Source of the DNA: Epiperipatus broadwayi
Lineage: Eukaryota > Onychophora > Udeonychophora > Euonychophora > Peripatidae
NCBI GenBank assembly: GCA_028023455.1
Contig: JAQFVV010012420.1
Location: forward strand, 8,701,194 to 8,765,193
Direction: 5' to 3'
DNA length: 64,000 nucleotides
Shown piece after piece: positions 24,187-38,471 of the stretch. The notes under the pieces were generated by a model. That model worked only from the letters and a program-made list of their open reading frames with translations. It did not search any database and was not told where the DNA came from. How positions within the stretch are numbered: position 1 is the stretch's first letter; each line of letters begins with the position of its first letter. The translations under genes and the position numbers were made by a program.

Positions 24187-26668
24187 TGTAATGGTATATA
24201 AAATGCTGTTACATTATTTTAAAATGAAAATAAAAAGATCGTAAATAAAAATTGATTTATTACACAGAAAAAAACTTAACTTAAAAACTGAAAATTAAAA
24301 GTTGTTTAACGTATATATATCACACAGATGGGAAACTTTAAAAACTATTTTAAAAATAAAAGCATTTGAAAGTTTTTTTTTTTTTGTAAAAAAGTAAAGA
24401 TGTAAAGATTTGATATTTTTGAAAATAGAAATAGTGTTGATTTCTATCATCTTAGAAAATGGAAATGATTGTTTTATTAATTAAATGATTGTTCTAAAGC
24501 ACTCTAGCCCTTGGGGCACTTGAATAATTAAATGGTCAGATAAGAGAATAAAAAGAAATTAAATGACCAATGCAAGCACGAAATGACAGCACGGACTGTA
24601 AATAAAACACGAGAGGATTAGTGACTTCTTGCTCATAGAATCCGAAGATTTGATGATAAGAGGCTAATAAAAATATAAAAGCCAAATGATTATTATAATT
24701 GGGATTTTAGAGCTGACTATGAATATACCATTATAGCTAGCTATATTGCAGATTTTCACGATGTAGAAGTCTGCAATAAATTTAATTTTCCAGACAACCA
24801 GCTGAGGCCTCTGGATGACAGTTCCTGACTAAATGCATGGCAAGTAGCAGTTTCATTTCAAAGAAGGACAAACAATCTATGAAAGTGATCATGAAGATGG
24901 ACCTCTAAATCTGCTCAATCCATAAAGTATGAACTCTTGTGTTTATCTAATAGGAACTTTTCCTAAATTTGCAATTAATAACTGAAAATAAGAACTATTA
25001 TCTGGCCTAAAGAATTCAAAATCAATTATTAGTAATTTTTTATGCATCTGTTTAAGCAATCATTTCCATTTCTTTCTTTTTTTTGTGCTAAGTGTTAATT
25101 AAAATGTATCAAATTAAAGTTGGGTGTAGATAGCTGCATCAATAAAAATTAATAACTATGTTTAAATTCATTTATGTTTATTTTAAGGGGTTAATTTCAG
25201 GCTATTTGTTTCGTAGTTAGGGCGATGCTTGTGGAGGGATATATGGGTATTTATATCAATGTAATGTGAAGCATGTTTAGCATACAGGGCAACGTGCCCA
25301 ACTGAATGCATGATCCCAAAGAGGCAGTCATATTGTTGCAATGGTCGCAGGTGTATTTCCTGCGCCATTGACCCTTTCTAGCTCTATGGACAGGGATTTA
25401 TGTCAGCAAAAAAGACTGCTCTCCCCCATACATAGCACTCTTTAATTAATTTATATACATGATTACTTTGCCAAACAGATGACCATTCCTGTACTGGATG
25501 AGGATCATGTTCTTCAAATAATTTCATGTTGTCACATGCACATTCCTGTCATCATGATTTTATGCTAGCATCTTCATATTGCATTGTTTGCGACTATGTT
25601 GGTTTGGCAACAAACTTTTAGTCTGAGATTGAATAAGTGTCTTGATAAGTTTTTTTTTTAAGTGAGAAATCTATGTAGCCTATCTATACTCGACATGCTC
25701 AAGTAAAATATTATTAAAATGCCCATCTGTGCGGTCTATTTAAAATAGTAATTTAAATTTAAAAATTAATGTTAAAATCTAAATATAAATTTTATTCCTC
25801 AATTTTAAATGTGCGTTAATAAAATCTGTTCTGTTATTAGTACTGGCAGTGATCTAGTTTATTTTTTTAATAAATATAGTTTAAAACCTCTGCTATTCCA
25901 TGAGCTAGTGGCAAGGGCAAACAGTCAATAAAATAAAGGTTTGATTTTTAACAGCATGTATCTGCCTACTCTATAAATTTTCTAGGTTCAAATGTCCTAG
26001 TGGTGCCCTGTATGGCAGATACTGTAAAACTCTATTGATCACCCACACCATGACTGTTATAGTTGAGACAGATGCCCATTCCTGTAGTGGATGAGATCAT
26101 GTCCTTCAAATAATATCACGCTGTCAGATGCACATTCCTGATAGTGTGATTTTATGCTAGCATCTTCATATTGCATTGGTTGTGACTATATATCTGGAAG
26201 CAGGCATTGGTTTGGCTATGAACGTTTAGTCTGAGATTGAATGAGTGTCTTGATAAGTTTTTTTTTTTAAGTGAGAAATCTATGTAGCCTATCTATACTC
26301 AACATGCTCAAGTAAAATATTATTAAAATGCCCATCTGTGTGGTCTATTTAAAATAGTAATTTAAATTTAAAAATTAATGTTAAAATTTAAATATAAATT
26401 TTATTCCTCAATTTTAAATGTGCGTTAATAAAATCTGTTGTGTTATTAGTACTGGCAGTGATCTAGTTTATTTTTTTAATATATATAGTTTAAAATCTCT
26501 GCTACTCCATGAGCTAGTGGCAAGGGCAAATGGTCAATAAAATAAAAGTTGGATTTTTAACAGCACGTATCTACCTACTCTATAAATTTTCTAGGTTCAA
26601 ATGTCCTACTGGCGCCCTGTACGGCAGATATGGTATGACTCTATTGATAACCCACACCGTGACCATTA
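24187..26668 (+). mobile_element. Distant LTR relative with internal duplication
   Basis: It starts TGTAATGGTATATAAAATGC only 16 bases after the intact element and follows the same order of landmarks: TATA box at 24674-24681, stem-loop at 24745-24777, CTCTGG/CCTC box, and an end module with CTATAAATTTTCTAGGTTC. A 590-base section, about 25470-26060, is repeated in tandem at about 26068-26660. That could be an unequal crossover or a truncated second LTR. Possible ends are CTGTTATA at 26061 and GACCATTA at about 26665. No coding content. Confidence 0.6.
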
Positions 26669-27879
26669 ATAATTATGGCTTCTTGTAATCGGCTATATCA
26701 CAATTAAGCAAATAAATTGAAGTGTTCGAATAAATTATTTATTTTCTTAATATTGAAGCATTCGATTTTTCTGATATTATATTATATGGATTATGTCTTA
26801 TTTGGAAAAAAAAAGAAAAAAGACGACTGAAAAAAATTAAGTTCGTTTTTATTATTGTCCTCAGGCTTTCATTGTTTAATGTGCTTGCACTTTATATTTT
26901 ATTTCTTTTTTCATCTTTATATATATATATATTGTTATGGGTATTATCATGATTATAAGCAAAGAAAAATTATGTAATAGAATTATGTTTATTTTTTTAT
27001 CCTCCATATTTTCTTACCTAGTGGCTGGTTTGACATTGGGTTGCTACCATGTTTATTTAGACTGAGTCTTTTTAAAATGAAATTAAATATACAGATATTA
27101 CATTTATTGTAATACATACTCATATTAGTATGATATTTAATTAATGTTTTCTTTTGATTGGGGTTTTCATCTTTCTAAAAAATAAACAAAATCGGTTGGT
27201 TTTGATCCTTTCTTAATATAATAATAAATATATACATTTGTTATGTCTATATATATATGTATGGGGGGGGGGTATTTATTTTATAATTGAAAATATATAT
27301 TTAGTTGGTTATTAACTTAAAAAAAGAGATGGATTTGATAGTGAGTAATAAGATTAGATTGTAAAGATATCCTTACAGTGGATTTGCTATTTTGGAATAA
27401 AATTATAAACTTAATTTTTAATAATTCATATTACTATGATTTGACTAAAATTAATGATAATTAATTTGATTAACGTATTAGTAATTATTATTTCATAATT
27501 AAGATTAAATATGAAGTAGGTCTTCTATAATAAATAATTGGTTTCAGAGGGTTATTCATTATATCATTCAATTGTTGTAGATTACATGGAAACACATAAA
27601 TTTAGACATAAGCTACTCAAGACTCACAACTTAAAGCAAAGTTACCTTTCCAAAACAACTATTTAAATAGGAAAAATATACCAGAAAACAAAAATATAAA
27701 CCAAAAAAGACATATGAAATTAATAAAAATACATATAAAATTAATTGCTATACATATTGTACAATTCAATTTTAGTGAAAAGTTAACAAACTTTAAAAAT
27801 ATAACTATCTTATTCTAACAAAAATTAATAAACCACTTATTTAATTATATTATTGATAGAACTTCTTTCTTATTTGGAA

Positions 27880-28470
27880 ACTTTTTTTTACTGATACTAC
27901 ATTTTAACTCTGTTTTCTGCCTCTTAGTGAAAATTAAAATTGGTCTTCTAAAAGTAAAAACCAACTTATGCTAATAAAGAAAAATATCACTTCTATCTTC
28001 TCACTTGTCCTTTTTTTGATTGTGTTAATTGGCTTTAAACTCAAGTTTTAAGAAATATTCTGAAATGCCTTGTGCATGTCATCCAATGATATTCAATGAT
28101 GCATATTTATTCACTGGCAGTTATAAAGTTTTTCCATTTGAAATTTTTTCTTCTTCTTAATACTATACTCAAATTTGTTTACAATTTTATAGAGAAAAAT
28201 AAAATACAATCCTCTAAAAGCAAAAACAAACTTACATTTAATAAAAATTACTTTTATTTTTTACCTTCTCACTGGGAATTTTTTTTGATGATGTTAATTA
28301 GCTTTCCTAACTTTCTTTTTCAGAAAGACTCTGAAACTTCTTATGCATCCAATGTTAACCAGTTGTAATAATGATAGCATTTTTTTTAATTGAGTTTTAC
28401 AGCTTTTTTTATTTGGATTTTTTTTTTCACATCATTAATTAGTTTTTTAACTCAGTTTTTCGGGGTAATG
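27880..28470. repeat. Diverged tandem units of ~280 bases
   Basis: The stretch around 27900-28090 recurs at about 28130-28360 and partly at 28380-28470. Shared blocks are CTTATTTGG/CATTTGG, TCTAAAAG.AAAAAC, CTTCTCACT.G and GTTAATTAGCTTT/GTTAATTGGCTTT, then GCATCCAATG or GTCATCCAATG. A 90-codon open frame inside (28096-28368) is very T-rich and not recognisable as a protein. Confidence 0.5.
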
Positions 28471-31400
28471 ACTAAAATTATTATACATATGCAGCAAAAT
28501 ATTTTTTTAAAAAAATATGAACTGCTAAACGTAAATTGGTAACTTAAGTCTGATAAAACATGACATTTTTATTATGACATTTACCTTCATTATACGTATC
28601 TTAATAGAATGAGAAATAATATTTGTTATATGATTTGTTCACAAGTCAGTTTCAGATTTTATTGCGTAGATTAAGCAGATATTTTCCATTTGCCTATCAT
28701 TTTTTCAACTTGATTATTTCACAAATATATTTTTTAAAACTGCTACATTTTTTTGTTCTTAAATCTAGTTTTTTCGGTTTTTTTAAAACAAAAAGGGTAT
28801 CCATGATAAAAGCAAAATAATATAATTTAATAAATATATTTTTTAATATTAACTAAAAATATATATATTTTTATTCATTCTTTATTTAATATTGGAAATT
28901 TATTAATTGATTCTATTTAATATCCATATTTATTTTCTACATACATGATTCAATATCTTGGAGCATCTCTATAACTTTATAACCCTATTCTAATAACTCC
29001 AAATTATAATTCTTTTTTTTTTCAAACGAAAAGAATAATAAATTTACAAGTTAATAATAAATAAGATATTTTTAAAATATATGTACATTCATCTTATAGA
29101 CTCTGAAGTTCCCCACTATTCTATAATAAGATGAATGCGTGCCAATATTAGTGATAATTAAATATGTATGTGAATGTTTAAAGTAAATGAATAGTATTGA
29201 TTTGTAAATTTTATTTATAATTAATATGATTTTCGAAAAATCAAAGTCCTTTAACTTGAGAGAGCAGATTAAAATAAGTTTGTAGATAATAGTTTTTTTT
29301 TTTCATGAAAGTTATTTTAGACACATTGAGAAGTAATAACGATATAAGATAGGTAGATACTAAATTTACTTAAAACTTTCATTCCACAACACATATTTTA
29401 GACACATGAGTAAAGACATCTGAAAAAGAGTAATGGTCCTTTTGGCTAAAGCATAACTCTTTTTTTGAATCAAGGCAGAATTTCTAGTTTATTTTCAGTA
29501 TCTTTGTTCAGTTTCTTCCAATCACTAGTGTTGTTTTTTTAATAATATATATGTATGACTGGAGGAAAAAATGTGTATGGAATATTTAAAAACCAATTAA
29601 TTTTAAAAGTTAAAAATAAATAAATGCTAAAATGAATAATAATTAAAATAAATGAGATTAAATAAATGAGAAACTTTGCATGCAAGCTATGCATTTTGGG
29701 GTTTTTGAGAGAAAACGCCCGGTATAAATATATATATATATATGTTTATAATTATTAATTAATTTTCACTAGAAAGTTTAATAATGCAGTTATTATACAA
29801 TATTTTAAAATACTTGAGTTATTTGTCAAACAGAAATATAGAAATAATAGCTAAGATGAGATTTACACATATTTATGAATCGATATATATATATAAATAA
29901 ACATTTTTGTCAACTTTTATTTACGTAAATTTGTACGTTTTTGAATATTTGTAAAATATAAGTTTTAAAAAAATCATTTTATCTTATTAAACCTCTTAAA
30001 GATATGAGTTATTTTTTAAAAAGTTTATAAAATTTGCGATTATTTTCTCACTTTAGACATAATCATAACAAAATTGATAAGATTTATTTATTTCAATAAA
30101 CGTTTACCGACATTTATCTGCATATTTTATCACCTCATCAACTTTCGTTTTATCAATTTATATTATCGCTGCAAAATTTTAAAATGCCAACTTATTAAAT
30201 AAATACGTATATATTTAAATTAAATTATCTTTAAAAAAAAAAAAAGTACTTTATAAATAGCACCCACCTGTATCAATTTTTACGTAATATATTGTGAGAT
30301 TTTTAATTAAGTTAAAATTAAAAATTTCTATGAAATTTAACTTTTAACTGTTTAAATTCACAAATGTTTACGTAAAAGAATAGGAATGAATTTTGATTAA
30401 AATAAATAAAATGTGTAGTGGGGACAAAAACGCGTACTCAATTGGATTATTATTTAACTGAACCACATTCAATAGCTAACCTACATCATAATATATATAT
30501 TATACACATTTAATATTTGATCATTTTTTATATACATTCACACATAAAAAGAATACATATACACAACATACGATGCTAAAAGATTAAACGATTATTAATT
30601 TCATATTAATTTGTTTTTATTTTCAATACTTCTGATTTTATTTCTAAGATTTTAATTGACTATTAGTTATTTTTTTGTTTTTTCAGGATTATAACATATA
30701 ATATTTTTATGACATACAATTTTGTAAAATTGCAATATTATTTTTTAATACATATATAAACTTTTGGAGTTATTTGAAATATAAATAAAATCACATGTAT
30801 GTATGTTAATTAGAAGATTTTATAGACTTTTAGATTTAAATATTAATATTTTAGCACGATTTCTTTGTCTATTCTCATCTATGAATGTGAGCTGTGATTA
30901 CTATTACTAAATTACTCTTATTAGATGGCACAGTTTGCAATGTTTGTTTGTAATTGGTAATTTACATCAGAATTGAAATTTATTTATAAAATATATAGAA
31001 AAAATCTCTTTAAAATATTAATATTTAAACTTACATATACAATGATAAATAATAAGTATGCTGAATCTATTAAAATATTTAATAGGTTTTAAATTTAAAA
31101 ATGGCCACTTTTTACTATAATCCATATTTAATTATAGAAAGTTGTCATTAATTACAATAGCCAGAGGAACATATATTAAGTTAATGTAAATATTTATGCA
31201 AATTGTTTTGAAATACTGATACTTAAATTTACAGAGCAAAGCTACTCCTAGTCATTTTTAAAACTCTGCAAATGAATATATAAATGTCAAATACATAATC
31301 ACAAATAGTAACTGTATTAAATATATATAAATATATAAGTCAAATTTAATCAATCCATATTAAATATTTTATTTAAGTTAAGAATATGCTTCCCTGGGTG

Positions 31401-31838
31401 TTGTAGTTCATTATGACTTTCCATATTAAATCATGCATCATTATACAAGTAGTCATTTAGGATATTCAGTTATTTTAGAATTTGAAAATCATCACTTGAT
31501 TTTAACATATATTCAATGTAATTATTACTTATTATTACATATTTGACATTTGTCTATTTATTTTGAATGGAAATAGCTCTGTTCTGTAAATTTAAATGTC
31601 AGACATTTCAAATAAATTTACATTAAATATTTTTGCTGATTTAACATCTTCTGGCTGTTGTACTCTCCATATAAAACTATAAATTGCAATAAGAAATGGC
31701 TGTTCTCTTACAGTAAAAATTTCTAAATATGGCAACTAAACATCAGTTTAATTATTTATTAATACTATTTGATTTTTAAATATTGTCAATATTTATAGTT
31801 GATTCAAAATTTATATAATCCTAAACTTTAATATAAAA

Positions 31839-31988
<150 letters not shown>

Positions 31989-34900
31989 ATATTTATTTCA
32001 AATACAAACTTATAATTCATCAATTAATCTAAAGGTTTCATTATCTGATTGCTACATTAAAATAATAGCATGATTATTTGTGTAATGTAAATGCAACATA
32101 TTTAGTTTTTGAAATATAAATAAATTCACTATTACATTTATATTTGATGTGTATATGCACACTTTATTTAAATTAAAGACAATTTCGATTTTATTTGTAA
32201 TCCCATATGAAATGAATTCCTATCATATCTCAAGTAATTACATATATATTTCTCAAAGTATAAGGAGTATTAATTTTATATCTGACTACAAATAAGATCT
32301 AAATTTTCTCTACCATATATGGTGCATGTTGTATATCACATTAATAGTTTAAACAACATATACATGAATGATTGATTGAGAATTTATTCACACTTTAAAA
32401 ATAAACAAATTATTGTTATAATACCTAAGTGTAAAATTTGATTATCATTCTGATGAAAAAAATGTGTGTTCAAACTTCTAGCTAATCTAATGAATGGATG
32501 GAGTACAAGTATAGTGATAAAAGATTATCTAAATTATAATGTTATAGTTTCCAATTTTATAAATTTAAATTTAGTGAGGATTGCACTGTAAATATAAATG
32601 GGCACATATATCTCTAGTGAAATATCTAATTATTGCATATATTATTATCATTATTTCAACTATAATAAATCTTCTGCAAGATGAAGATTTAACCAAGCTT
32701 CATCCAGCTTCCCCAATTCATAGCTTATTTTTTCTTTTCATTTCAGACACCCTTTTAATCTATTTATCTCATGCATTGTCTTTTTCTAAATCTTTTACAA
32801 GCTTTTGACATCCAGTATAAGACTTTAAATGTTCGTGTATTGCCAATTATATACACAAATATTAAATAAATAGTGCATATTTTCTTATTAAACATTAATA
32901 TTAATGCCATATTTATTACATATAAAAATAATAAAGTATAGGTGATTATTATTTCAATTAAGTTTTACAAATGCTTTGTTTCTTGCATACACCCATTTGA
33001 CATCATCTTCAGAAAAGCATTTTTTTTATAATAAATATTATTAATTATTTATTAGGCTAGAGATTAGTATAATAATTTTAGTTAAAGTATATTCTCTTTA
33101 AATTCAATTAAAAATTTATATACCTATTGTTAAAAAATACAACCTTGTGTTATATTAACTTCTCTCTTTTTTTTTGCAAGAAATTGTAAAATGAATCTTA
33201 GAAATTTATTATAGATAGTTACTAAATAAAAATAATGAAAACATTTCATATACTCTAATATGAGATAATTTGAATAGTGCTACTTTTACTTAGAAATGCT
33301 TTTGTGTAAATTTATCTTTATCAGATGTTTTTATTAGAGTGTTTCATGTGTTCAATTTTGAAGTATAAATATATAATTGTAAAAATAAAAATATCACATT
33401 TGTTCTCATTTTCTTTTCACTGAAAATCTTTTTTATTATATTTTAATGTCTTGTCCAAATTTTCAGAATAATTCCCCTAAAACATTTCTTTGTTATAATT
33501 TTTTTTTAAAAATCTTAATACTTTCTGCTCCTGATATAGTCTTTTTATATGATATTTCTACATTAATCATCATCAATTTGTATTTATTGTTTTGTTAAAC
33601 AAGTACTTAATCATTACAACAATCTGTAAAAAAAATTCTACCATTTTTATTGGCAGTCATTTTGTAAAATTACTGATATCATGAAAGTGATATAATCATC
33701 ATAAAATAAAACAATATTCACACCATAAACAAGTACAAAGGCTTTTATTATATATGTATTACTTTGTTTATATATAGTGATAAAATGCATCCAAGAGCAA
33801 TTATCTTTATTTTACTCTAAAGCCATCTACTGAAAGTTGAGTGATCAATGGATACCAGATGGTCTGAAAACCCCATATCTATACCAATTTCTGTATTTTG
33901 ACTTTTCAGTGAAGAATAGAATTTAAGTCTGAACTAATGTGTTTATACATTTTATAAGTCAATTTTTACTTGTTTATACTATTCAAGAAATTTAAAAAAA
34001 ACTTAACATTATGAATCTAGGCTTACTTAGTCATATAGCTTTAACATCAGGTCAGTTTTTAAATATTGTAGAAAACTCAGTTTTATGACAGCCATAGGTA
34101 TTTTCTATTCTTTGGATAGAAGAATTTATACCAATTATAATCATAATCTTCATTGTACTGGTTTTACAAAAGATAATAATGCTAACTATCAGCTTTATAA
34201 TTTCTTGTGGAATAGTAAGTCTGATTATGCAAATTAATAGTTAAGTAAACAGTAAGATATATATATATATATATATATATATCTATATATATATATTATA
34301 TCACCCACCCGTTTGTTACAATATATATATATATATATAAGGACTCTTTCATTATCTCAAAATTCATAATCTCACAACTATTATATTAGTATATAAAAGT
34401 TTAGACCACCCTACCTCAATATAAAATGTAGTTTGTCAACAACATCTCAATCTTGACTCTTGTTGATAGTTTGACTTCTTGTTATGTTAAATGCAGTATA
34501 ATCTAATTATTAAATAGAATTTATTTTAAGTTATATTTATTAAAAGGTATTCATATGTGAAATGATTTATGTGACAAAATTTAAGACATTTTTCTAATAA
34601 TGTAAATGTTCATATTTAAAGTAGAATAGAAAAAGAAATTATTTTTGGATATTGGAGGAAGCTTTTGGCTATCAGTGTTTGTTCAGCTACACTGATAGAT
34701 ATGAATTTTGTCATTGGTATTTGGATGCAATGTTATTAGACAACTCCATGGAGTGGTTATATTTAAGATCCTGTATCAACCTACTTTAAGATTTTTAATT
34801 TTAGATTATTTTCATAAACAGTTAACATATCCCTGTGCCATGATCTCTCTGCCTCTAAAAATCAAAGGAATAAGGCATAAATTTTAAAATATTTTGTATT

Positions 34901-35159
34901 TATAAGCCTCTAAGCCTCAAAAAATCCCCATAAGCAAGGCTTCATATTTCAAAGATTTTATTAGTAGTTTGCATTCAAGTTATAGGTTTCTTATAGTGTT
35001 TATATTGAGGTAACCCATGTGATATTTAAACTACTAATTGCCTGATGACTGGATTTCTTATTTATCTCAGGCTTTCAGATCACTACTCATTTTTTTTATT
35101 TGTTAAATGACAGTAAGATCTCTGGAATAAGAGTTGATATAAAAATTTTATTTTAGCTA

Positions 35160-36420
35160 TATATGTATATTTATAAAAAAAGGTAATGAAAAAAATGGCC
35201 ACACATGCATAAATAGGATAGAAATGAAGAATGAGTTGAAAAAATAAATTAGACTATATAAGTAGAGACAGGGATTGAGACAGTCAGATCTAAATAAAAA
35301 CAGGACAGAGGTAATAGGCTTCATTGGAAGGTTGCATAAAATGGAAGATAATATAAAGCTTATTTTATGAAATATTATTCAAAAAGTTTACAGATTTTAC
35401 AAAGCAAAATTGGAAAAACTGAGAAAGAATATAATCAAGGAAAAGACCAGAAATAAACTAAAGGAGCCAAGAAAATAAAGATGATGGCCATGTCAGTTAA
35501 GATGTAGCAGATCCCTTCAAGAAAAATAAAAGAAAGCAATCAACAAAGGGAAGACAATCAAAAGAAAACAGAAGGAAAATAAAAGACAGAAATTAATAAA
35601 GTGAAGAAGACAATCAAAAGAGAACATTGAAGAAAAAATCAGCAATGAGAAGAATTGCTGATAAATAAAATAAATAAAATAAAGAGAAGACAAATAAAAT
35701 AAAGAGAAAACAATTTAAAAAAGCAGAAGAAAAGTTACTAAAAAATAAAACACAATCCAAATATGTAGATAAGATGGTAAGAATTGATCAGATAAAAGAA
35801 ATAAACAATTAAATATGAACCAAAGTGTTCAGAAAGATATCTAGAATATAATCCAACTAATTCAGAACAAGAAGAAGCAGGATGAGAAAATATAAGGCAA
35901 TCAAAAGATGCTGATGAAAATTGAGGAAAATGATGAGAAAAGAGAAATAATCAAAAAATGAAACAAAGTATTGAGGAATTTATTTATAATATAATGTGAA
36001 TAATGAGGGAGGATAAAAAGAATTGGGACAAAAAAATAAAAAAATGTTATATATCATGGGCAGTGTATAATATGATAGAAAAACTAAAAGAATACATCAA
36101 ATAAAAGAAATAATAGCAAGAAAGAATTGAAATGATAATTGGAAGAGTGAAGGCAGATGTAGTGGGACAAGTACAAGATTATATATAAAAGATAAACAGG
36201 AAGCCAAGAAATGGAGAGTTGAAAAATGTTGACTTAAAAAGAGTTATGTGAAATATTAAATGAACAGTAGGTGAAATTTTTTTGATGAAAAAAAACCTTA
36301 CAAAAGAGTCAAGTTAAAAAAGAGCAGATGCAGATCTGATGAAATTTAGTGAGTGCTATTTTCAGGAGATAGAAAATCTCTCAGAACTTGAATCATACCA
36401 AGGAAATATCAATTGATTTT
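35160..36420. other. Purine-rich strand-asymmetric tract
   Basis: For about 1.25 kb the + strand is strongly biased to A and G, with many GAAGA, AAAGA and AATAAA words and few pyrimidine runs. The bias begins and ends fairly sharply. There is no long open frame on either strand. I cannot tell whether it is a decayed lysine/glutamate-rich coding sequence, a degenerated simple repeat or an unknown element. Confidence 0.5.
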
Positions 36421-37291
36421 TTTAAGATGAAGTCATTTAAAGAAATGCAAGGACAGCTTCTGAGGAACATCTTGATAGTTAAAGAAATTATGTTTCATTA
36501 AACAGGATTAAGAAGCATCACAAAATGGCACTAGCATGTCTTATCTCTAGGAATGAGTGAATTAATGATAGAAATCATGACCACCCAAACCAGAAATATT
36601 CAAGGACATAATTAAGCTGTGTTGCATAAATACTGAATCAAAGAACATCAAGATGGTATACGATATCAAGTATCACAAGAAAAATACAGAGTAAGTACCA
36701 GAGAGTCTCTATATTTAAGTTCGTTATGCCAGATATCTCTGGTGAAAGCCTTGGCAACTTGCACTTTGTCAGATGGCCAAATAATAAAAATTATTTGTCA
36801 TAACCTGATATATAATATAGATTAAATATTTATCTATATAGACAAAAAAAGTATTGAACAAGCTTCAGAAATGTTGATTTCCTTAGATATGAGATAACAA
36901 GTGTGTGTGTGTGTGTGTGTATTTGTACTAAAACTAAAATAGATCCAAATAGAATTACCAATATTTTTAGAACATAAAAAAATATTTGGTCATAACCTTA
37001 CAGAAGTACAGATAGTTTACAATGAATATAATGACAGTTTAAAATAAAAAGGTCCTGATTCATTAATAATATAGGCTCAGTAACGAAATAGCGTTCAGTT
37101 GATTTCATTTTGGAATATGTGCACTTAAATGCAAAATTCCATATTTTCATTTCTTGTTGCTTTGACTACAATAGTTGTCATTCATAATGGTATTTAGCAC
37201 GTTAAAAGTTATTAAGACTATATTTAATGTTTTTAATATTTTTTTTATATATTGCCTTTAATTTGTATCATATTTATATATTCTTAGCAGA

Positions 37292-37350
37292 ATAACCATG
37301 ATTATGATGCACATGCATTGAAAATACATTCGATTTACTTAAGTTCATTT
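37292..37350 (+). repeat. PLE 3' flank fragment
   Basis: CCATGATTATGATGCACATG followed by TTGAAAATACATT and TTTACTTAAGTT. It matches the sequence just after the PLE copies at 40.89-40.94 kb and 4.52-4.56 kb. It lies 155 bases before the RFX6 microexon. Confidence 0.55.
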
Positions 37351-37504
37351 AACATTTAATCTCTGTATTAGTATTTTTATATTATTATAAATAATGACAA
37401 AGAATCTAAATATTATACCAGGTTTATTTATTGACATTTATTAAGCTTTTTTTTTTTTCAAAGACAAAAAATATTCATTTTTATTACTTTTTTTTTTTTA
37501 CTAG

Positions 37505-37532
37505 ATTTTCTGGATGCAAATTAAAAAATGAA
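37505..37532 (+). CDS. RFX6: RFX6 28-base microexon
   Basis: The acceptor is excellent (a T run, then ACTAG) and the donor is GTAAGAG, close to consensus. The first base A completes the codon AG|A (Arg) left open by the exon at 11840-11917, and nine codons follow: FSGCKLKNE. I remember vertebrate RFX6 as LTRFSGSKLKNEGGF at this place, so eight of nine residues agree with a Ser-to-Cys change. The exon ends on a codon boundary and the next begins GGT GGT TTT (GGF). Phase, splice sites and peptide all agree, which makes chance unlikely despite the small size. Its two introns are 25.6 and 8.8 kb. Confidence 0.9.
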
Positions 37533-37655
37533 GTAAGAGGTTTTATTATTTATAAATTTAGATTTACATTTTAATATTTTCGTGTATAAATATAAAATTT
37601 AGTTTTACATCTATATGTATGCATTTATAAGGGTATGTTTGTGTGTGTATTAGGA

Positions 37656-37727
37656 GAGTTGGTGGCCTAGCGGTTAGCATAGCTGCCTTCCTAACAGCTG
37701 GCCTGGGTTCGCTTCCCGGTCAACGCA
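37656..37727 (+). tRNA. tRNA-Gly(TCC)-like sequence, probably a pseudogene
   Basis: 72 bases, the normal length, with a full cloverleaf order. The acceptor strands are GAGTTGG and TCAACGC, box A is TGGCCTAGCGG, the anticodon loop CTTCCTA gives TCC, and the T arm is CTGGG-TTCGCTT-CCCGG. It is close to animal tRNA-Gly(TCC) along its length. Three defects argue against function: an A-G clash in the acceptor stem, a C-A pair at the base of the anticodon stem, and C instead of the nearly invariant A58 in the T loop. There is no T-run terminator immediately downstream. It may be the head of a SINE. It lies 123 bases after the RFX6 microexon. Confidence 0.65.
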
Positions 37728-38471
37728 TTTGACCTATGAATATATATAAATCACTAGTTGCGTTAGTTTTTCTCTAGTATTGAAATATCATAAATTTGTA
37801 ATTCAATACATATACAAAATTTAAAAGGAAATAAGCCACTCAGAAGCTACATATAAACAACACTCTGTATGTTAATACATACACATAGCTTTCGAACATT
37901 TTATTGCTTCCGTTTAAATTTCATGTACATTAAGCTATATGCACTTAATATATATATATATGTGTGTGTAAGCGTGTCTAAATATAGTTTTCAATTTTAA
38001 TATATATATATATGCGTGTGTGTGTCTAAATATAGTTTCCAATTTTCATTCAGGATTCAAATTTTTCATGTATATAGTTTCTTATTATTACTATTACATC
38101 ATTTATATTTTGGTTATATTATATTCTCCATTGCCAGGGTAATACATGTAATTCATTAGACATCAAAAACAAACTGCAAACAGTAGCAATATAGCAATTT
38201 GGTATCCTATTTTATTACAAATTCATAAACACACACATCCATATATATATATAATACGAAAATATTATAAGAGATAATAAAAATATATTAAATTAAGTAA
38301 ATCGAGTATATTTTAAACGCGTGTACTTCATAAACATAGTTGTTCTGTTAAAAATCTATAAGACCCATTTCTTGCTGATTTGAATATTATCACCTTTTTG
38401 ATTCAATATATATTTATTTTGTGTGATAAAACATGTCTCTTTGATTTTATGCTTTCTATCATTTTTTTTTC

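Noticed and set aside
26932-26960. TGTTATGGGTATTATCATGA after an AT run, resembling the start of the LTR family.
   Set aside because: The sequence after it does not follow the LTR landmarks.
33840-33910. A stretch resembling the hammerhead foldback (GTGATCAATGGATACCAGATGG and following).
   Set aside because: Similarity is short and the ribozyme core is not preserved, so I do not list it as an element.
34999-35011. A possible 13-base microexon between TTTCTTATAG and GTAACC, also in frame.
   Set aside because: Encodes an unrelated four residues and is explained by chance in A/T-rich sequence.
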